Part shown: positions 50,608 to 64,000 of the stretch, piece after piece
Layout: each line of letters opens with the position of its first letter
Position numbering within the stretch: the first letter of the stretch is position 1
From: Siccirubricoccus sp. G192
Lineage (GTDB): Bacteria; Pseudomonadota; Alphaproteobacteria; Acetobacterales; Acetobacteraceae
Direction of reading: 5' to 3'
Assembly (NCBI RefSeq): GCF_019084075.1
Contig: NZ_JAHREN010000001.1
Location: 3,011,501-3,075,500, forward strand
DNA length: 64,000 nt
Position numbers and translations under genes: made by a program
Notes under the pieces: generated by a model
Databases searched by the model: none
Seen by the model: only the letters and a program-made list of their open reading frames with translations
What the model was told of the DNA's origin: nothing

Positions 50608-51924
50608 ATGATCATCGTGGACAGGCTGCTGGCGCAACGCGAGGCCGAGGGCAATCCGGTTCGGGTCGGCATGGTGGGCGCCGGCTTCATGGCGCGCGGC
50701 ATCGCCAACCAGATCGTGAATTCCGTGCCCGGCATGCGGCTCGTCGCCATCGCCAACCGCACCCTGCCGCGCGCGGTCGGTGCCTATGCCGAGGCGGGGG
50801 TCGCGGAAGTGCGGGAGGTCGCCAGCCAGGCGGCGCTGGAGGAGTGCATCCGGGCCGGCATCCCGGCCGTGACCGAGGATGCGATGCTGCTCGCCTCCGC
50901 GGCGGGAATCGACTGCCTGCTGGAGGTCACCGGCGCCGTCGAGCACGGGGCGCAGGTGATCCTGCGGGCGATCGAGCATGGCCGGCATGTGGTGACGATG
51001 AATGCCGAGCTGGACGGCACGGTGGGACCGCTGCTCAAGCATTACGCCGACAAGGCAGGGGTGATCCTCTCGGGCAGCGACGGTGACCAGCCCGGCGTGC
51101 AGATGAACCTGTTCCGCTTCGTCCGCTCCATCGGGCTGACGCCGCTGGTCTGCGGCAATATCAAGGGGCTGCAGGACCCCTACCGCAACCCCACCACCCA
51201 GGCGAGCTTCGCGGCGCGCTGGGGGCAGAACCCGTATATGGTCACCAGCTTCGCGGATGGCACCAAGATCAGCTTCGAGCAGGCGATCGTCGCCAATGCC
51301 ACCGGCATGGCGGTGGCGCAGCGCGGCATGCTGGGCCTGGACCATGCCGGCCATGTCGATGAGCTGACCAAGGTGTATGACATCGACATGCTGCGCGCCC
51401 GCGGCGGCATCGTGGATTATGTGGTGGGCGCCAGGCCAGGCCCCGGCGTCTATGTGCTGGCCACCCATGACGACCCGAAGCAGCGGCACTACCTCAACCT
51501 GTACAAATTGGGGGAGGGGCCGCTCTACAGCTTCTATACGCCCTATCACCTCTGCCATTTCGAGGTGCCGCTCTCGATCGCCCGCGTGGTCCTGGCGGGC
51601 GACCCGGTGCTGCAGCCCCTCGCCGGGCCGCGCGTCGAGGTGGTGACGCTGGCCAAGATCGACCTCACAGCCGGCACGGTGATCGACACGCTGGGCGGCT
51701 ATGCCACCTATGGGCAATGCGAGAATTACGCCGTCGCGCGGGCCGAGAGCCTGCTGCCGATGGGCCTGGCCGAGGGCTGCCGGCTGCGGCGCGACGTGGC
51801 GAAGGACGCGGCGCTCACCTATGCCGATGTCGAGATCCCGGCGGGCCGGCTGATCGACCGGCTGCGGGCCGAGCAGGATGCGATGTTCCCGGCCGGGGCG
51901 CCCGCCTCGCGCGCCGCGGCCTAG
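50608..51924 (+). CDS. NAD(P)-dependent oxidoreductase with C-terminal SAF domain (homoserine-dehydrogenase-like)
   Basis: Of 438 residues. Rossmann fold with VRVGMVGAGFMARGIANQI at about residues 18-36 and EVTGAVEHGAQVILRAIEHG; the central region GNIKGLQDPYRNPTTQ is typical of the SAF-linked oxidoreductases. The C-terminal 100 residues form the SAF domain (DLTAGTVIDTLGGYATYGQ). Relatives resemble sugar or homoserine dehydrogenases, with poorly known substrates. I chose the ATG at 50608 (MIIVDRLLAQREAEG). It probably acts with the RmlC-like epimerase just upstream, perhaps on a nucleotide sugar or branched polyol; this is inference. Confidence 0.85.
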   Translation: MIIVDRLLAQREAEGNPVRVGMVGAGFMARGIANQIVNSVPGMRLVAIANRTLPRAVGAYAEAGVAEVREVASQAALEECIRAGIPAVTEDAMLLASAAGIDCLLEVTGAVEHGAQVILRAIEHGRHVVTMNAELDGTVGPLLKHYADKAGVILSGSDGDQPGVQMNLFRFVRSIGLTPLVCGNIKGLQDPYRNPTTQASFAARWGQNPYMVTSFADGTKISFEQAIVANATGMAVAQRGMLGLDHAGHVDELTKVYDIDMLRARGGIVDYVVGARPGPGVYVLATHDDPKQRHYLNLYKLGEGPLYSFYTPYHLCHFEVPLSIARVVLAGDPVLQPLAGPRVEVVTLAKIDLTAGTVIDTLGGYATYGQCENYAVARAESLLPMGLAEGCRLRRDVAKDAALTYADVEIPAGRLIDRLRAEQDAMFPAGAPASRAAA

Positions 51925-52317
51925 CTTGCCCGGCCGGACTCCCTTTCAGCCCGGGGCTTCGGATCGCAGGGGAGAACGGCAGGCAGGCACCCAGGCCCCG
52001 CCACACGGTGCCTCTGCGGTGCTGACTGAGGGGCGGAGGCCAACCAAGCGCCCCGATGCGAATCGGGTAATGCCGCGAATCGCTGCCGCCGCAGCAAGGG
52101 CTGGCATATCCGCCCGGCGAGCCCCCGGGGTGGCCGGGTCGCGGCATGCCGGCGGGGGCGGCCGTTGGGCCATCAGAACGCGTCCGGTTCGGATACCGGG
52201 TCCGAAGCGACCTCGGAATGGTATCGGATTGGGCGGTGGTGGTGGCGCCGGGGTAGCCTCCGGCGCCGAAGGCGGCTAGGAAGCCTGCTTCCCGCTACGG
52301 ACCCGCACCCGCCCGCC
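51925..52317. other. Non-coding gap before secG; nothing recognised except a small hairpin
   Basis: 393 bp with no convincing gene, tRNA or terminator. The only structure seen is a short hairpin at 52052-52067: stem cccgat/atcggg with a GCGA (GNRA) tetraloop. The secG promoter should lie here, but no clear -35/-10 pair stands out. It is not known whether the hairpin is transcribed. Confidence 0.5.
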
Positions 52318-54498
<2,181 letters not shown>

Positions 54499-54499
<1 letters not shown>

Positions 54500-55326
54500 T
54501 GCGCACTGTCCGGATCGGGCCGGTCGCGGTCGGCAACCACCTGCCGCTCGCCTTCATCTCCGGCCCCTGCCAGATCGAGAGCCGGGCGCATGCGCTGGAG
54601 ACGGCGCATGCCCTGCGGGAGATGGCGGCGGCGGCCGGGGTGCCGCTGATCTACAAATCCAGCTTCGACAAGGCCAACCGCACCAGCGTCACGGCTGCGC
54701 GCGGCATCGGGCTGCGGGAAGGCCTGGAGATCCTGGCGGAGGTGCGCGAGGCCACCGGCCTGCCGGTGCTGACCGATGTCCACAACGAAGCGCAATGCGC
54801 CGCGGCGGGCCAGGCGGTGGATTGCCTGCAAATTCCCGCCTTCCTCTGCCGCCAGACTGACCTGCTGCTGGCCGCCGGCGCCACCGGCAAGCCGGTGAAC
54901 GTCAAGAAGGGCCAGTTCCTGGCGCCCTGGGACATGCAAAACGTCGCCGAGAAGATCGCCAGCACTGGCAATGCCGATGTGCTGCTCTGCGAGCGAGGCA
55001 CCAGCTTCGGTTACAATACCCTGGTCAGCGACCTGCGCGGCCTGCCGATCATGGCCGCGACCGGCTATCCCGTGGTCTTCGATGCCACCCATTCGGTGCA
55101 GCAGCCGGGCGGGCTTGGCGGCAGCAGCGGCGGGCAGCGGGAATTCGCGCCGGTCCTGGCCCGCGCCGCAGTGGCGGTGGGGGTGGCGGCGGTCTTCATT
55201 GAGGCCCATGCGGACCCGGACCGGGCGCCGTCCGACGGGCCGAACATGATCCCGCTGCGCGAGATGCCGGCGCTGCTGGCCCGGCTCAAGGCCTTCGACG
55301 CGCTGGCGAAGGGTCTGGCCGGCTGA
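54499..55326 (+). CDS. kdsA: 3-deoxy-8-phosphooctulonate synthase (KDO-8-phosphate synthase)
   Basis: Of 275 residues. It condenses phosphoenolpyruvate and arabinose-5-phosphate for the LPS inner core. Motifs: [70 protein letters not shown] and [13 protein letters not shown]. The ATG at 54499 overlaps the pyrG stop (TGATG), and an adjacent GTG three bases earlier is a minor alternative. Confidence 0.96.
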
Positions 55327-55391
55327 ACACCAGGCCCGGTCCCCCGAATCGGCGCGCGCCCCTTCTGCAGCCTGCACCGGAGATACCTGCC

Positions 55392-57712
<2,321 letters not shown>

Positions 57713-57797
57713 GCGGCTGCGCAATCCCCGCTTGCATGGCGGGGGGTGTAGCAGGCATTTTGTGGTTGGGGCACGCGCGGCTGGGGGGCTGTGGCGC

Positions 57798-58142
57798 ATG
57801 GCGGTCGATCGGGAAAGCTGGGGCCGCGTGCTGAAGCGGCGGGTGCGGGATGCGCTGCCGCCGCTGGGCTTCATCGCCCTCTGCGGCTATTTCGCCTGGC
57901 ATGCGGTGCATGGCGATTTCGGTCTGATCGCGCGCGACCGGCGGCTGGAGGAGATCGCCACCGCCAGGGCCATGCTGGTGCGCGCGGAGGCCGAGCGCGA
58001 TGCCATGGAGCGGCGCGTGAACGGGTTGCGCGGTGACCGGATCGACCGCGACCAGTTGGACGAGCGGGCGCGGACCCTGCTGAACCTGGTCGGCAAGGAC
58101 GAGGTCGTGATTCCCTATGAGGCGGGCCGGCGGCTCTACTGA
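57798..58142 (+). CDS. ftsB: Septum formation initiator family protein (FtsB-like)
   Basis: Of 114 residues. One N-terminal membrane helix (PLGFIALCGYFAWHAVHGDF, about residues 23-42) is followed by a coiled coil (RDRRLEEIATARAMLVRAEA to about 95) and a short C-terminal domain (ARTLLNLVGKDEVVIPY). This is the FtsB/DivIC layout of the divisome complex FtsQLB. Downstream of eno, as in many proteobacteria. The ATG at 57798 (MAVDRESWGRV) was chosen. Confidence 0.88.
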   Translation: MAVDRESWGRVLKRRVRDALPPLGFIALCGYFAWHAVHGDFGLIARDRRLEEIATARAMLVRAEAERDAMERRVNGLRGDRIDRDQLDERARTLLNLVGKDEVVIPYEAGRRLY

Positions 58143-58287
58143 GGCCGGCGCCACGCCCGAAGTCGCGGCAGGGTCGAATCCCGCCGCCCCAGGCGAAAGC
58201 TGCGCCTTTCCGCCACCGGGCTTCTGTTTTCTTGCGTGGCGATGCATCGGCACGTTCACCTGTGTCCCGGCATGAATGGCTTGGTTC

Positions 58288-58320
58288 AAGGCAGTTAACC
58301 GAAAATCGGTTAACTGCCTT
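58288..58320. promoter_or_regulatory. Perfect 15-bp inverted repeat upstream of pdhA (operator or hairpin)
   Basis: Left arm aaggcagttaaccga (58288-58302), spacer aaa (58303-58305), right arm tcggttaactgcctt (58306-58320): all 15 pairs match. It lies in the 280-bp gap between ftsB and pdhA, 102 bases before the pdhA ATG, and is far more AT-rich than surrounding DNA. There is no T-run directly after it on either strand, which argues against a simple intrinsic terminator for ftsB and leaves an operator for the pdh operon as a good alternative. Confidence 0.6.
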
Positions 58321-58422
58321 ATTGCATTGCACCATCAGGCTTTTTTCCGCTGCCGTTCGCTTGCAGAGTTGCAGGGTCGCGCGTAAGTCGGGACGGTCGG
58401 AGACGGATGGGGAGGGGCGGCA

Positions 58423-59469
58423 ATGGCCCAGGCAGCAGCGGACACCGCCACCGGGAAACGCCGCGCGCGCGGCGCCAAGGAAGCGTCGATGACGCGCGAA
58501 CAGTTGCAGCGGGCCTACCGCGACATGCTGCTGATCCGCCGCTTCGAGGAGAAGGCCGGCCAACTCTATGGCATGGGCCTGATCGGCGGCTTCTGCCACC
58601 TCTATATCGGCCAGGAAGCGGTGGTGGTGGGCATGCAGGCCTGCCTGGAGCCCGGCGACCAGGTCATCACCTCCTACCGCGACCACGGCCATATGCTCGC
58701 CACGGGCATGGAGGCGCGTGGCGTCATGGCGGAGCTGACCGGGCGCATCGGCGGCTACTCCAAGGGCAAGGGCGGCTCGATGCACATGTTCTCGCGGGAG
58801 AAGGGCTTCTTCGGCGGGCATGGCATCGTCGGCGCGCAGGTCTCGCTCGGCACCGGCCTGGCCTTCGCCAATTGGTACCGGGAGAACCGCAACGTCTCCC
58901 TGACCTATTTCGGCGAGGGCGCCTCCAACCAGGGCCAGGTCTATGAGAGCTTCAACCTGGCGGCGCTGATGAAGCTGCCCGTGGTCTACATTATCGAGAA
59001 CAACAAATACGGCATGGGCACCAGCGTGGAGCGCGCCAGCGCCTCCAAGGATCTCTCGAAGAACGGTGCCCCCTGGGGCATCCCGGGCGAGCAGGTGAAC
59101 GGCATGGATGTGCAGGCGGTGAAGGAGGCGGGCGAGCGCGCCGTCGCCCACTGCCGGGCCGGCCATGGCCCCTATCTGCTGGAGGTGGAAACCTACCGCT
59201 ACCGCGGCCACTCCATGTCCGACCCGGCGAAATACCGCACGCGGGAGGAGGTGCAGCGCATGCGCGAGCAGTCCGACCCGATCGAGACCGCCCGCAAGGC
59301 GCTGCTGGAGCAGGGCATGGCCGAGGCCGACCTCAAGAAGATCGACGACGAGGTGAAGGGTATCGTGCAGGAGGCCGCCGATTTCGCCCAGGCCAGCCCG
59401 GAACCGCCGGAAAGCGAGCTCTGGACCGATATCCTGCTGCCCAGCGACGCTGCCGAAGGAGCGCGCTGA
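58423..59469 (+). CDS. pdhA: Pyruvate dehydrogenase E1 component, alpha subunit
   Basis: Of 348 residues. It forms the thiamine-diphosphate site with the E1-beta subunit and decarboxylates pyruvate. Visible: [47 protein letters not shown] and the thiamine motif [16 protein letters not shown] followed by [12 protein letters not shown]; the usual first motif residue is Asp (GDG), whereas here it reads GEG. The phosphorylatable-loop region [15 protein letters not shown] is present. GGAGGGG precedes the ATG by 5-6 bases. The operon continues with pdhB after 2 bp. Confidence 0.95.
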   Translation: MAQAAADTATGKRRARGAKEASMTREQLQRAYRDMLLIRRFEEKAGQLYGMGLIGGFCHLYIGQEAVVVGMQACLEPGDQVITSYRDHGHMLATGMEARGVMAELTGRIGGYSKGKGGSMHMFSREKGFFGGHGIVGAQVSLGTGLAFANWYRENRNVSLTYFGEGASNQGQVYESFNLAALMKLPVVYIIENNKYGMGTSVERASASKDLSKNGAPWGIPGEQVNGMDVQAVKEAGERAVAHCRAGHGPYLLEVETYRYRGHSMSDPAKYRTREEVQRMREQSDPIETARKALLEQGMAEADLKKIDDEVKGIVQEAADFAQASPEPPESELWTDILLPSDAAEGAR

Positions 59470-59471
59470 TC

Positions 59472-60902
<1,431 letters not shown>

Positions 60903-60914
60903 GGGGAGGGGAGC

Positions 60915-62294
60915 ATGGCGACCAACATCCTGATGCCGGCGCTCTCGCCCACCATGACGGAGGGCACGCTGGCGCGCTGGCTGAAGAAGGAAGGCGAGCA
61001 GGTCAAGGCCGGCGACATCATCGCCGAGATCGAGACCGACAAGGCCACCATGGAAGTGGAGGCCGTGGACGAGGGCGTGCTCGGCCGCATCCTGGTGGCC
61101 GATGGCACCCAGGGCGTGAAGGTGAACGACCCGATCGCGGTGCTGGTGGAAGCGGGCGAGGCGGTGCCGGATGCGGCCCCGGGCCCCGGTTCCGGCAATG
61201 GCAAGACCGAGCCGGCGCAATCGGCCAGCCAGGCCCCGGCGATGGAGGCCGTGGCGGCTTCCGGTGGCAAGGTGGCCGGCGCGGCGGAGCAGCCGGTGGC
61301 GATGCCGAAGCCGGGCGAGAAGGAATCGCTGAACCCGCAGCCCCTGCCGCCCAAGGGGGATGGCCATGCCGGGGGCGACCGCATCTTCGTCTCGCCGCTG
61401 GCGCGGCGCATGGCGCAGCAGGCGGGGCTCGACCTGGCGCGGCTGCGGGGCAGCGGGCCGGCCGGGCGGATCGTGAAATCGGATATCGAGGCGGCGCTGG
61501 CCAAGGGTCCGGTGGCGCAGCCCGCGGCGGCGCCTGCTGCCCAGCCGGCGGCCGCGCCCGCCGCCGCACCGAAGGCACCGGCGCCGGTGGTTGCCGCGCC
61601 GCATACTGCGGTGCCGAACAGCACCATCCGCAAGGTCATCGCCCGGCGCCTTTCGGAATCCAAGCAGACCATCCCGCATTTCTACGTCTCGATGGATTTC
61701 GAGCTGGATGCGGCCCTGAAGCTGCGGGCGGACCTCAATGCCAAGTCGCCGAAGGAGGGTCCGGGCGCCTTCAGGCTCTCGGTCAATGACCTGGTCATCA
61801 AGGCGGCGGCCGCGACGCTTCGGCGCTTCCCTGCGGTCAATGCGATGTGGACCGAGGAGGCGATCCTCCAGTTCAACGATGTCGATGTGTCGATCGCCGT
61901 CGCAACGCCGACCGGCCTCATCACGCCGATCATCCGCAAGGCCGACCAGAAGGGGCTTTCGACGATCAGCAACGAGATGAAGGACCTGGCGGCGCGGGCC
62001 AAGGCCAACAAGCTGAAGCCCGAGGAATTCCAGGGCGGCGGCTTCAGCATCTCCAATATGGGGATGTATGGCGTGCGGGAATTCTCGGCCATCATCAACC
62101 CGCCCCAGGCCGGCATCCTGGCGGTGGCGGCGGGCGAGCCGCGGCCGGTGGTGAAGGCGGGCGCCCTGGCCATCGCCACGGTGATGACCTGCACCCTCTC
62201 GGTCGATCACCGCGTCATCGATGGCGCGCTCGCGGCCGAGTTCATGCAGGCGCTGAAGGGCGTGATCGAGGATCCGCTGAGCCTGATGCTGTGA
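60915..62294 (+). CDS. pdhC: Dihydrolipoyllysine acetyltransferase (E2) of pyruvate dehydrogenase
   Basis: Of 459 residues. One lipoyl domain (K43 in [15 protein letters not shown]), Pro/Ala-rich linker, E3-binding domain ([37 protein letters not shown] at about 155-196), a second Ala/Pro-rich linker, and the acetyltransferase core ending [13 protein letters not shown] with the catalytic His at residue 432. It passes the acetyl group to CoA and scaffolds the complex. The lipoyl domain DNA closely matches that of pdhB, so recent gene duplication or conversion is likely. The stop overlaps the next start (GTGA). Confidence 0.96.
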   Translation: MATNILMPALSPTMTEGTLARWLKKEGEQVKAGDIIAEIETDKATMEVEAVDEGVLGRILVADGTQGVKVNDPIAVLVEAGEAVPDAAPGPGSGNGKTEPAQSASQAPAMEAVAASGGKVAGAAEQPVAMPKPGEKESLNPQPLPPKGDGHAGGDRIFVSPLARRMAQQAGLDLARLRGSGPAGRIVKSDIEAALAKGPVAQPAAAPAAQPAAAPAAAPKAPAPVVAAPHTAVPNSTIRKVIARRLSESKQTIPHFYVSMDFELDAALKLRADLNAKSPKEGPGAFRLSVNDLVIKAAAATLRRFPAVNAMWTEEAILQFNDVDVSIAVATPTGLITPIIRKADQKGLSTISNEMKDLAARAKANKLKPEEFQGGGFSISNMGMYGVREFSAIINPPQAGILAVAAGEPRPVVKAGALAIATVMTCTLSVDHRVIDGALAAEFMQALKGVIEDPLSLML

Positions 62295-62788
62295 CAGCGG
62301 CCGGATTGACGCTGCGCGATGCGGTGGCGGAGGACCTGCCGCTGGTGGTCCACTTCGTGGCCACGCTGGCCGAATACGAGAGGCTGGGCCATCTCGTGGT
62401 CGGGACGGAGGCCGATTTCGGCCGCCTGCTCTTTGGCACGCCGCGGCGCGCCGAGGCCCTGATCGCGGAATGGGATGCGGCGCCCATCGGCTTCGCGCTT
62501 TGGTATTTTGGCGTGAGCACCTTTGCCGCGCGGCCCACGCTGTATCTGGAAGATGTCTTCGTGGAGCCGGCCCGGCGCGGCAGGGGCATAGGCCGGGCGA
62601 TCTTCGCCGAACTGGCGCGGCGCGCGGTGGCTGCGGGATGCGGTCGGATGGAGTGGTCCGTGCTCGACTGGAATGCGCCCTCCATCGCCTTCTACCGCTC
62701 GCTCGGCGCAAGGCCACGCGAGGGTTGGACGCTGCAACAACTGACCGGGCCTGCGCTCAATGCGTTGGCCGCCGCCCAGGGGAGGTGA
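62291..62788 (+). CDS. GNAT-family N-acetyltransferase inside the pdh operon
   Basis: Of 165 residues, one GNAT domain: [20 protein letters not shown] at the start, the acetyl-CoA motif [20 protein letters not shown], and [20 protein letters not shown]. The GTG start at 62291 overlaps the pdhC stop (GTGA), and lpd starts 3 bp after its TGA, so it is co-translated with the complex that makes acetyl-CoA. The family resembles diamine/spermidine-type acetyltransferases, but the acceptor is unknown. Confidence 0.88.
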   Translation: MTAAGLTLRDAVAEDLPLVVHFVATLAEYERLGHLVVGTEADFGRLLFGTPRRAEALIAEWDAAPIGFALWYFGVSTFAARPTLYLEDVFVEPARRGRGIGRAIFAELARRAVAAGCGRMEWSVLDWNAPSIAFYRSLGARPREGWTLQQLTGPALNALAAAQGR

Positions 62789-62791
62789 GCC

Positions 62792-64000
62792 ATGGCCGAC
62801 GAACAGCAATTCGACCTGATCGTGCTGGGCGGCGGCCCCGGCGGCTATGTGGCGGCGATCCGCGCCGCGCAGCTCGGCATGAAGACCGCGGTGGTGGAGC
62901 GTGAGCATCTCGGCGGCATCTGCCTGAACTGGGGCTGCATCCCGACCAAGGCGCTGCTCCGTTCCAGCGAGATCAACCACCTGCTGCACACGCTGGATGC
63001 CTATGGCTTTGCCGCCGACAATATCCGCTTCGATATTGCCAAGGTGGTGAAGCGCTCCCGCGCCATCGCCGGGCAGCTCTCGGGCGGCGTGAAGCACCTG
63101 CTGCGGAAGAACAAGGTCACGGTGTTTGACGGGCACGGAAAGCTGGCCGGCAAGGGCAAGGTTTCCGTCGCCAAGGACGGCAAGCCGGTGGCGGAACTGG
63201 CCGCGAAGCACATTATCCTGGCCACCGGCGCCCGCGCCCGGGTGCTGCCGGGGATCGAGCCGGATGGCAAGCTGATCTGGACCTACCGCGAGGCGATGGT
63301 GCCGCCCGCCATGCCGAAGCGCCTGATCGTCATCGGCTCCGGCGCCATCGGCGCGGAATTCGCCAGCTTCTACCTCAACATGGGCGCCGAGGTGACGCTG
63401 ATCGAGGTGCTGGACCGCATCCTGCCGGTGGAGGATGCGGAGATCGGCGCCTTCGTCCGCAAATCCTTCGAGAAGCAGGGGATGAAGATCCTGGTCGGCG
63501 CCAGGGTGCAGGGGCTGCGGAAGGGCGCCGACGAGGTCACCGCCGTGGTCGAGGCGAATGGCAAGGTGCAGGAGATCGTGGCGGACCGGGTGATCTCCGC
63601 GGTCGGCATCGTCGGCAATGTCGAGGATATCGGCCTGGAGGGCACGGGCGTGAAGGTGGATCGCACCCATGTCCTGATCGACGAGTGGTGCCGCACCGGG
63701 GAGCCCGGGGTCTATGCCATCGGCGACCTGGTCGGCCCGCCCTGGCTGGCGCACAAGGCCAGCCATGAGGGGGTGATCTGCGTCGAGAAGATCGCCGGGG
63801 TGGAGGGCGTGCATCCGCTCGATGCCGGCAATATCCCGGGCTGCACCTATTGCCGGCCGCAGGTGGCCAGCGTCGGCCTGACCGAGGCGGCGGCCAAGGA
63901 GGCCGGGCACGAGGTCCGGGTCGGCCGCTTTCCCTTCATCGGCAATGGCAAGGCCATCGCCATGGGCGAGCCGGAGGGAATGGTGAAGACTGTCTTCGAT
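62792..64000 (+). CDS. lpd: Dihydrolipoyl dehydrogenase (E3), 3' end outside window
   Basis: At least 403 residues are seen, with the C-terminus cut by the window end. FAD-binding LIVLGGGPGGYVAAIRAAQL, redox-active disulfide C44/C49 in GGICLNWGCIPTKALLR, NAD-binding IVIGSGAIGAEFASFYLNMG and VYAIGDLVGPPWLAHKASHE. It reoxidises the lipoyl groups of the pyruvate dehydrogenase complex using NAD+. AGGTGAGCC just upstream of the ATG is the ribosome-binding site. It is the last gene of the pdh block seen here. Confidence 0.97.
   Translation, partial: MADEQQFDLIVLGGGPGGYVAAIRAAQLGMKTAVVEREHLGGICLNWGCIPTKALLRSSEINHLLHTLDAYGFAADNIRFDIAKVVKRSRAIAGQLSGGVKHLLRKNKVTVFDGHGKLAGKGKVSVAKDGKPVAELAAKHIILATGARARVLPGIEPDGKLIWTYREAMVPPAMPKRLIVIGSGAIGAEFASFYLNMGAEVTLIEVLDRILPVEDAEIGAFVRKSFEKQGMKILVGARVQGLRKGADEVTAVVEANGKVQEIVADRVISAVGIVGNVEDIGLEGTGVKVDRTHVLIDEWCRTGEPGVYAIGDLVGPPWLAHKASHEGVICVEKIAGVEGVHPLDAGNIPGCTYCRPQVASVGLTEAAAKEAGHEVRVGRFPFIGNGKAIAMGEPEGMVKTVFD

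Noticed and set aside
58171..58187. A tRNA T-arm-like sequence (gtcgaat loop) between ftsB and pdhA
   Set aside because: The presumed stem has a mismatch and there is no room or pairing upstream for acceptor, D and anticodon arms, since ftsB ends only about 30 bases earlier.

Overview
The window is a very GC-rich, densely packed bacterial chromosome segment. Several gene orders point to an alphaproteobacterium, most likely Rhodospirillales/Acetobacteraceae of the Roseomonas type (an inference; there is no rRNA gene here to confirm it). These orders are secG-pyrG-kdsA-eno-ftsB-pdhA-pdhB-pdhC-lpd with a lipoyl domain on the E1-beta subunit, pyrB-pyrC'-plsY-dprA-topA-rnr, and pleD next to rpmG.

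Layout. 1-4.2 kb: histidine degradation (hutU-hutH-hutI, minus strand, overlapping genes). 4.3-8.3 kb: divergent hutF, a short-chain dehydrogenase, a double GNAT protein and a TRAP solute-binding protein. 8.3-17.6 kb: M50/CBS protease and lipocalin, cydDC, Hsp20, an uncharacterised radical SAM protein, an OmpA-like lipoprotein and recQ. 17.6-26.8 kb: a long minus-strand run with YihY, an SbmA/BacA-like ABC exporter, DUF1499, DUF3253, an EAL phosphodiesterase with a C-terminal 30-bp repeat, DUF1194, DUF924 and a large FAD/Fe-S dehydrogenase. 27-28.1 kb: a class V aminotransferase. 28.15-30.06 kb: a visibly AT-richer insert with two divergent surface-polysaccharide genes (GT25 glycosyltransferase and pyruvyl transferase). 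30.1-34.2 kb: GST, a glyoxalase-like protein, a phospholipid-methyltransferase-like protein, pleD and rpmG. 34.3-45.3 kb: S41 protease, rnr, topA, dprA, plsY, pyrC', GNAT and pyrB. 45.4-49.8 kb: a Tat-exported solute-binding protein divergent from two amidohydrolases and a Rieske protein. 50-52 kb: an RmlC-like epimerase and a SAF-domain oxidoreductase. 52.3-64 kb: the housekeeping block from secG to lpd, which runs off the window.

How the genes work together. HutH, HutU, HutI and HutF give the formimidoylglutamate-deiminase route of histidine catabolism; its last enzyme, HutG, is not in the window. The pdh block encodes the complete pyruvate dehydrogenase complex. PyrB and a PyrC-like protein lacking metal ligands probably form a pyrimidine-pathway complex, and PyrG completes CTP synthesis. 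KdsA feeds lipopolysaccharide. Many neighbours overlap by ATGA, TGATG or GTGA, so translational coupling is common.

Main caution. At least eleven genes, including topA and plsY, carry +1 frameshifts, nearly all exactly at G or C runs that are one base too long. I read these as sequencing or assembly errors and describe those genes as whole. The most unusual biological signals are the AT-rich polysaccharide insert, a perfect 15-bp inverted repeat in front of pdhA, the amidohydrolase/Rieske module, the 30-bp repeat in the EAL gene and the uncharacterised radical SAM protein. I found no clearly new defence or mobile system.
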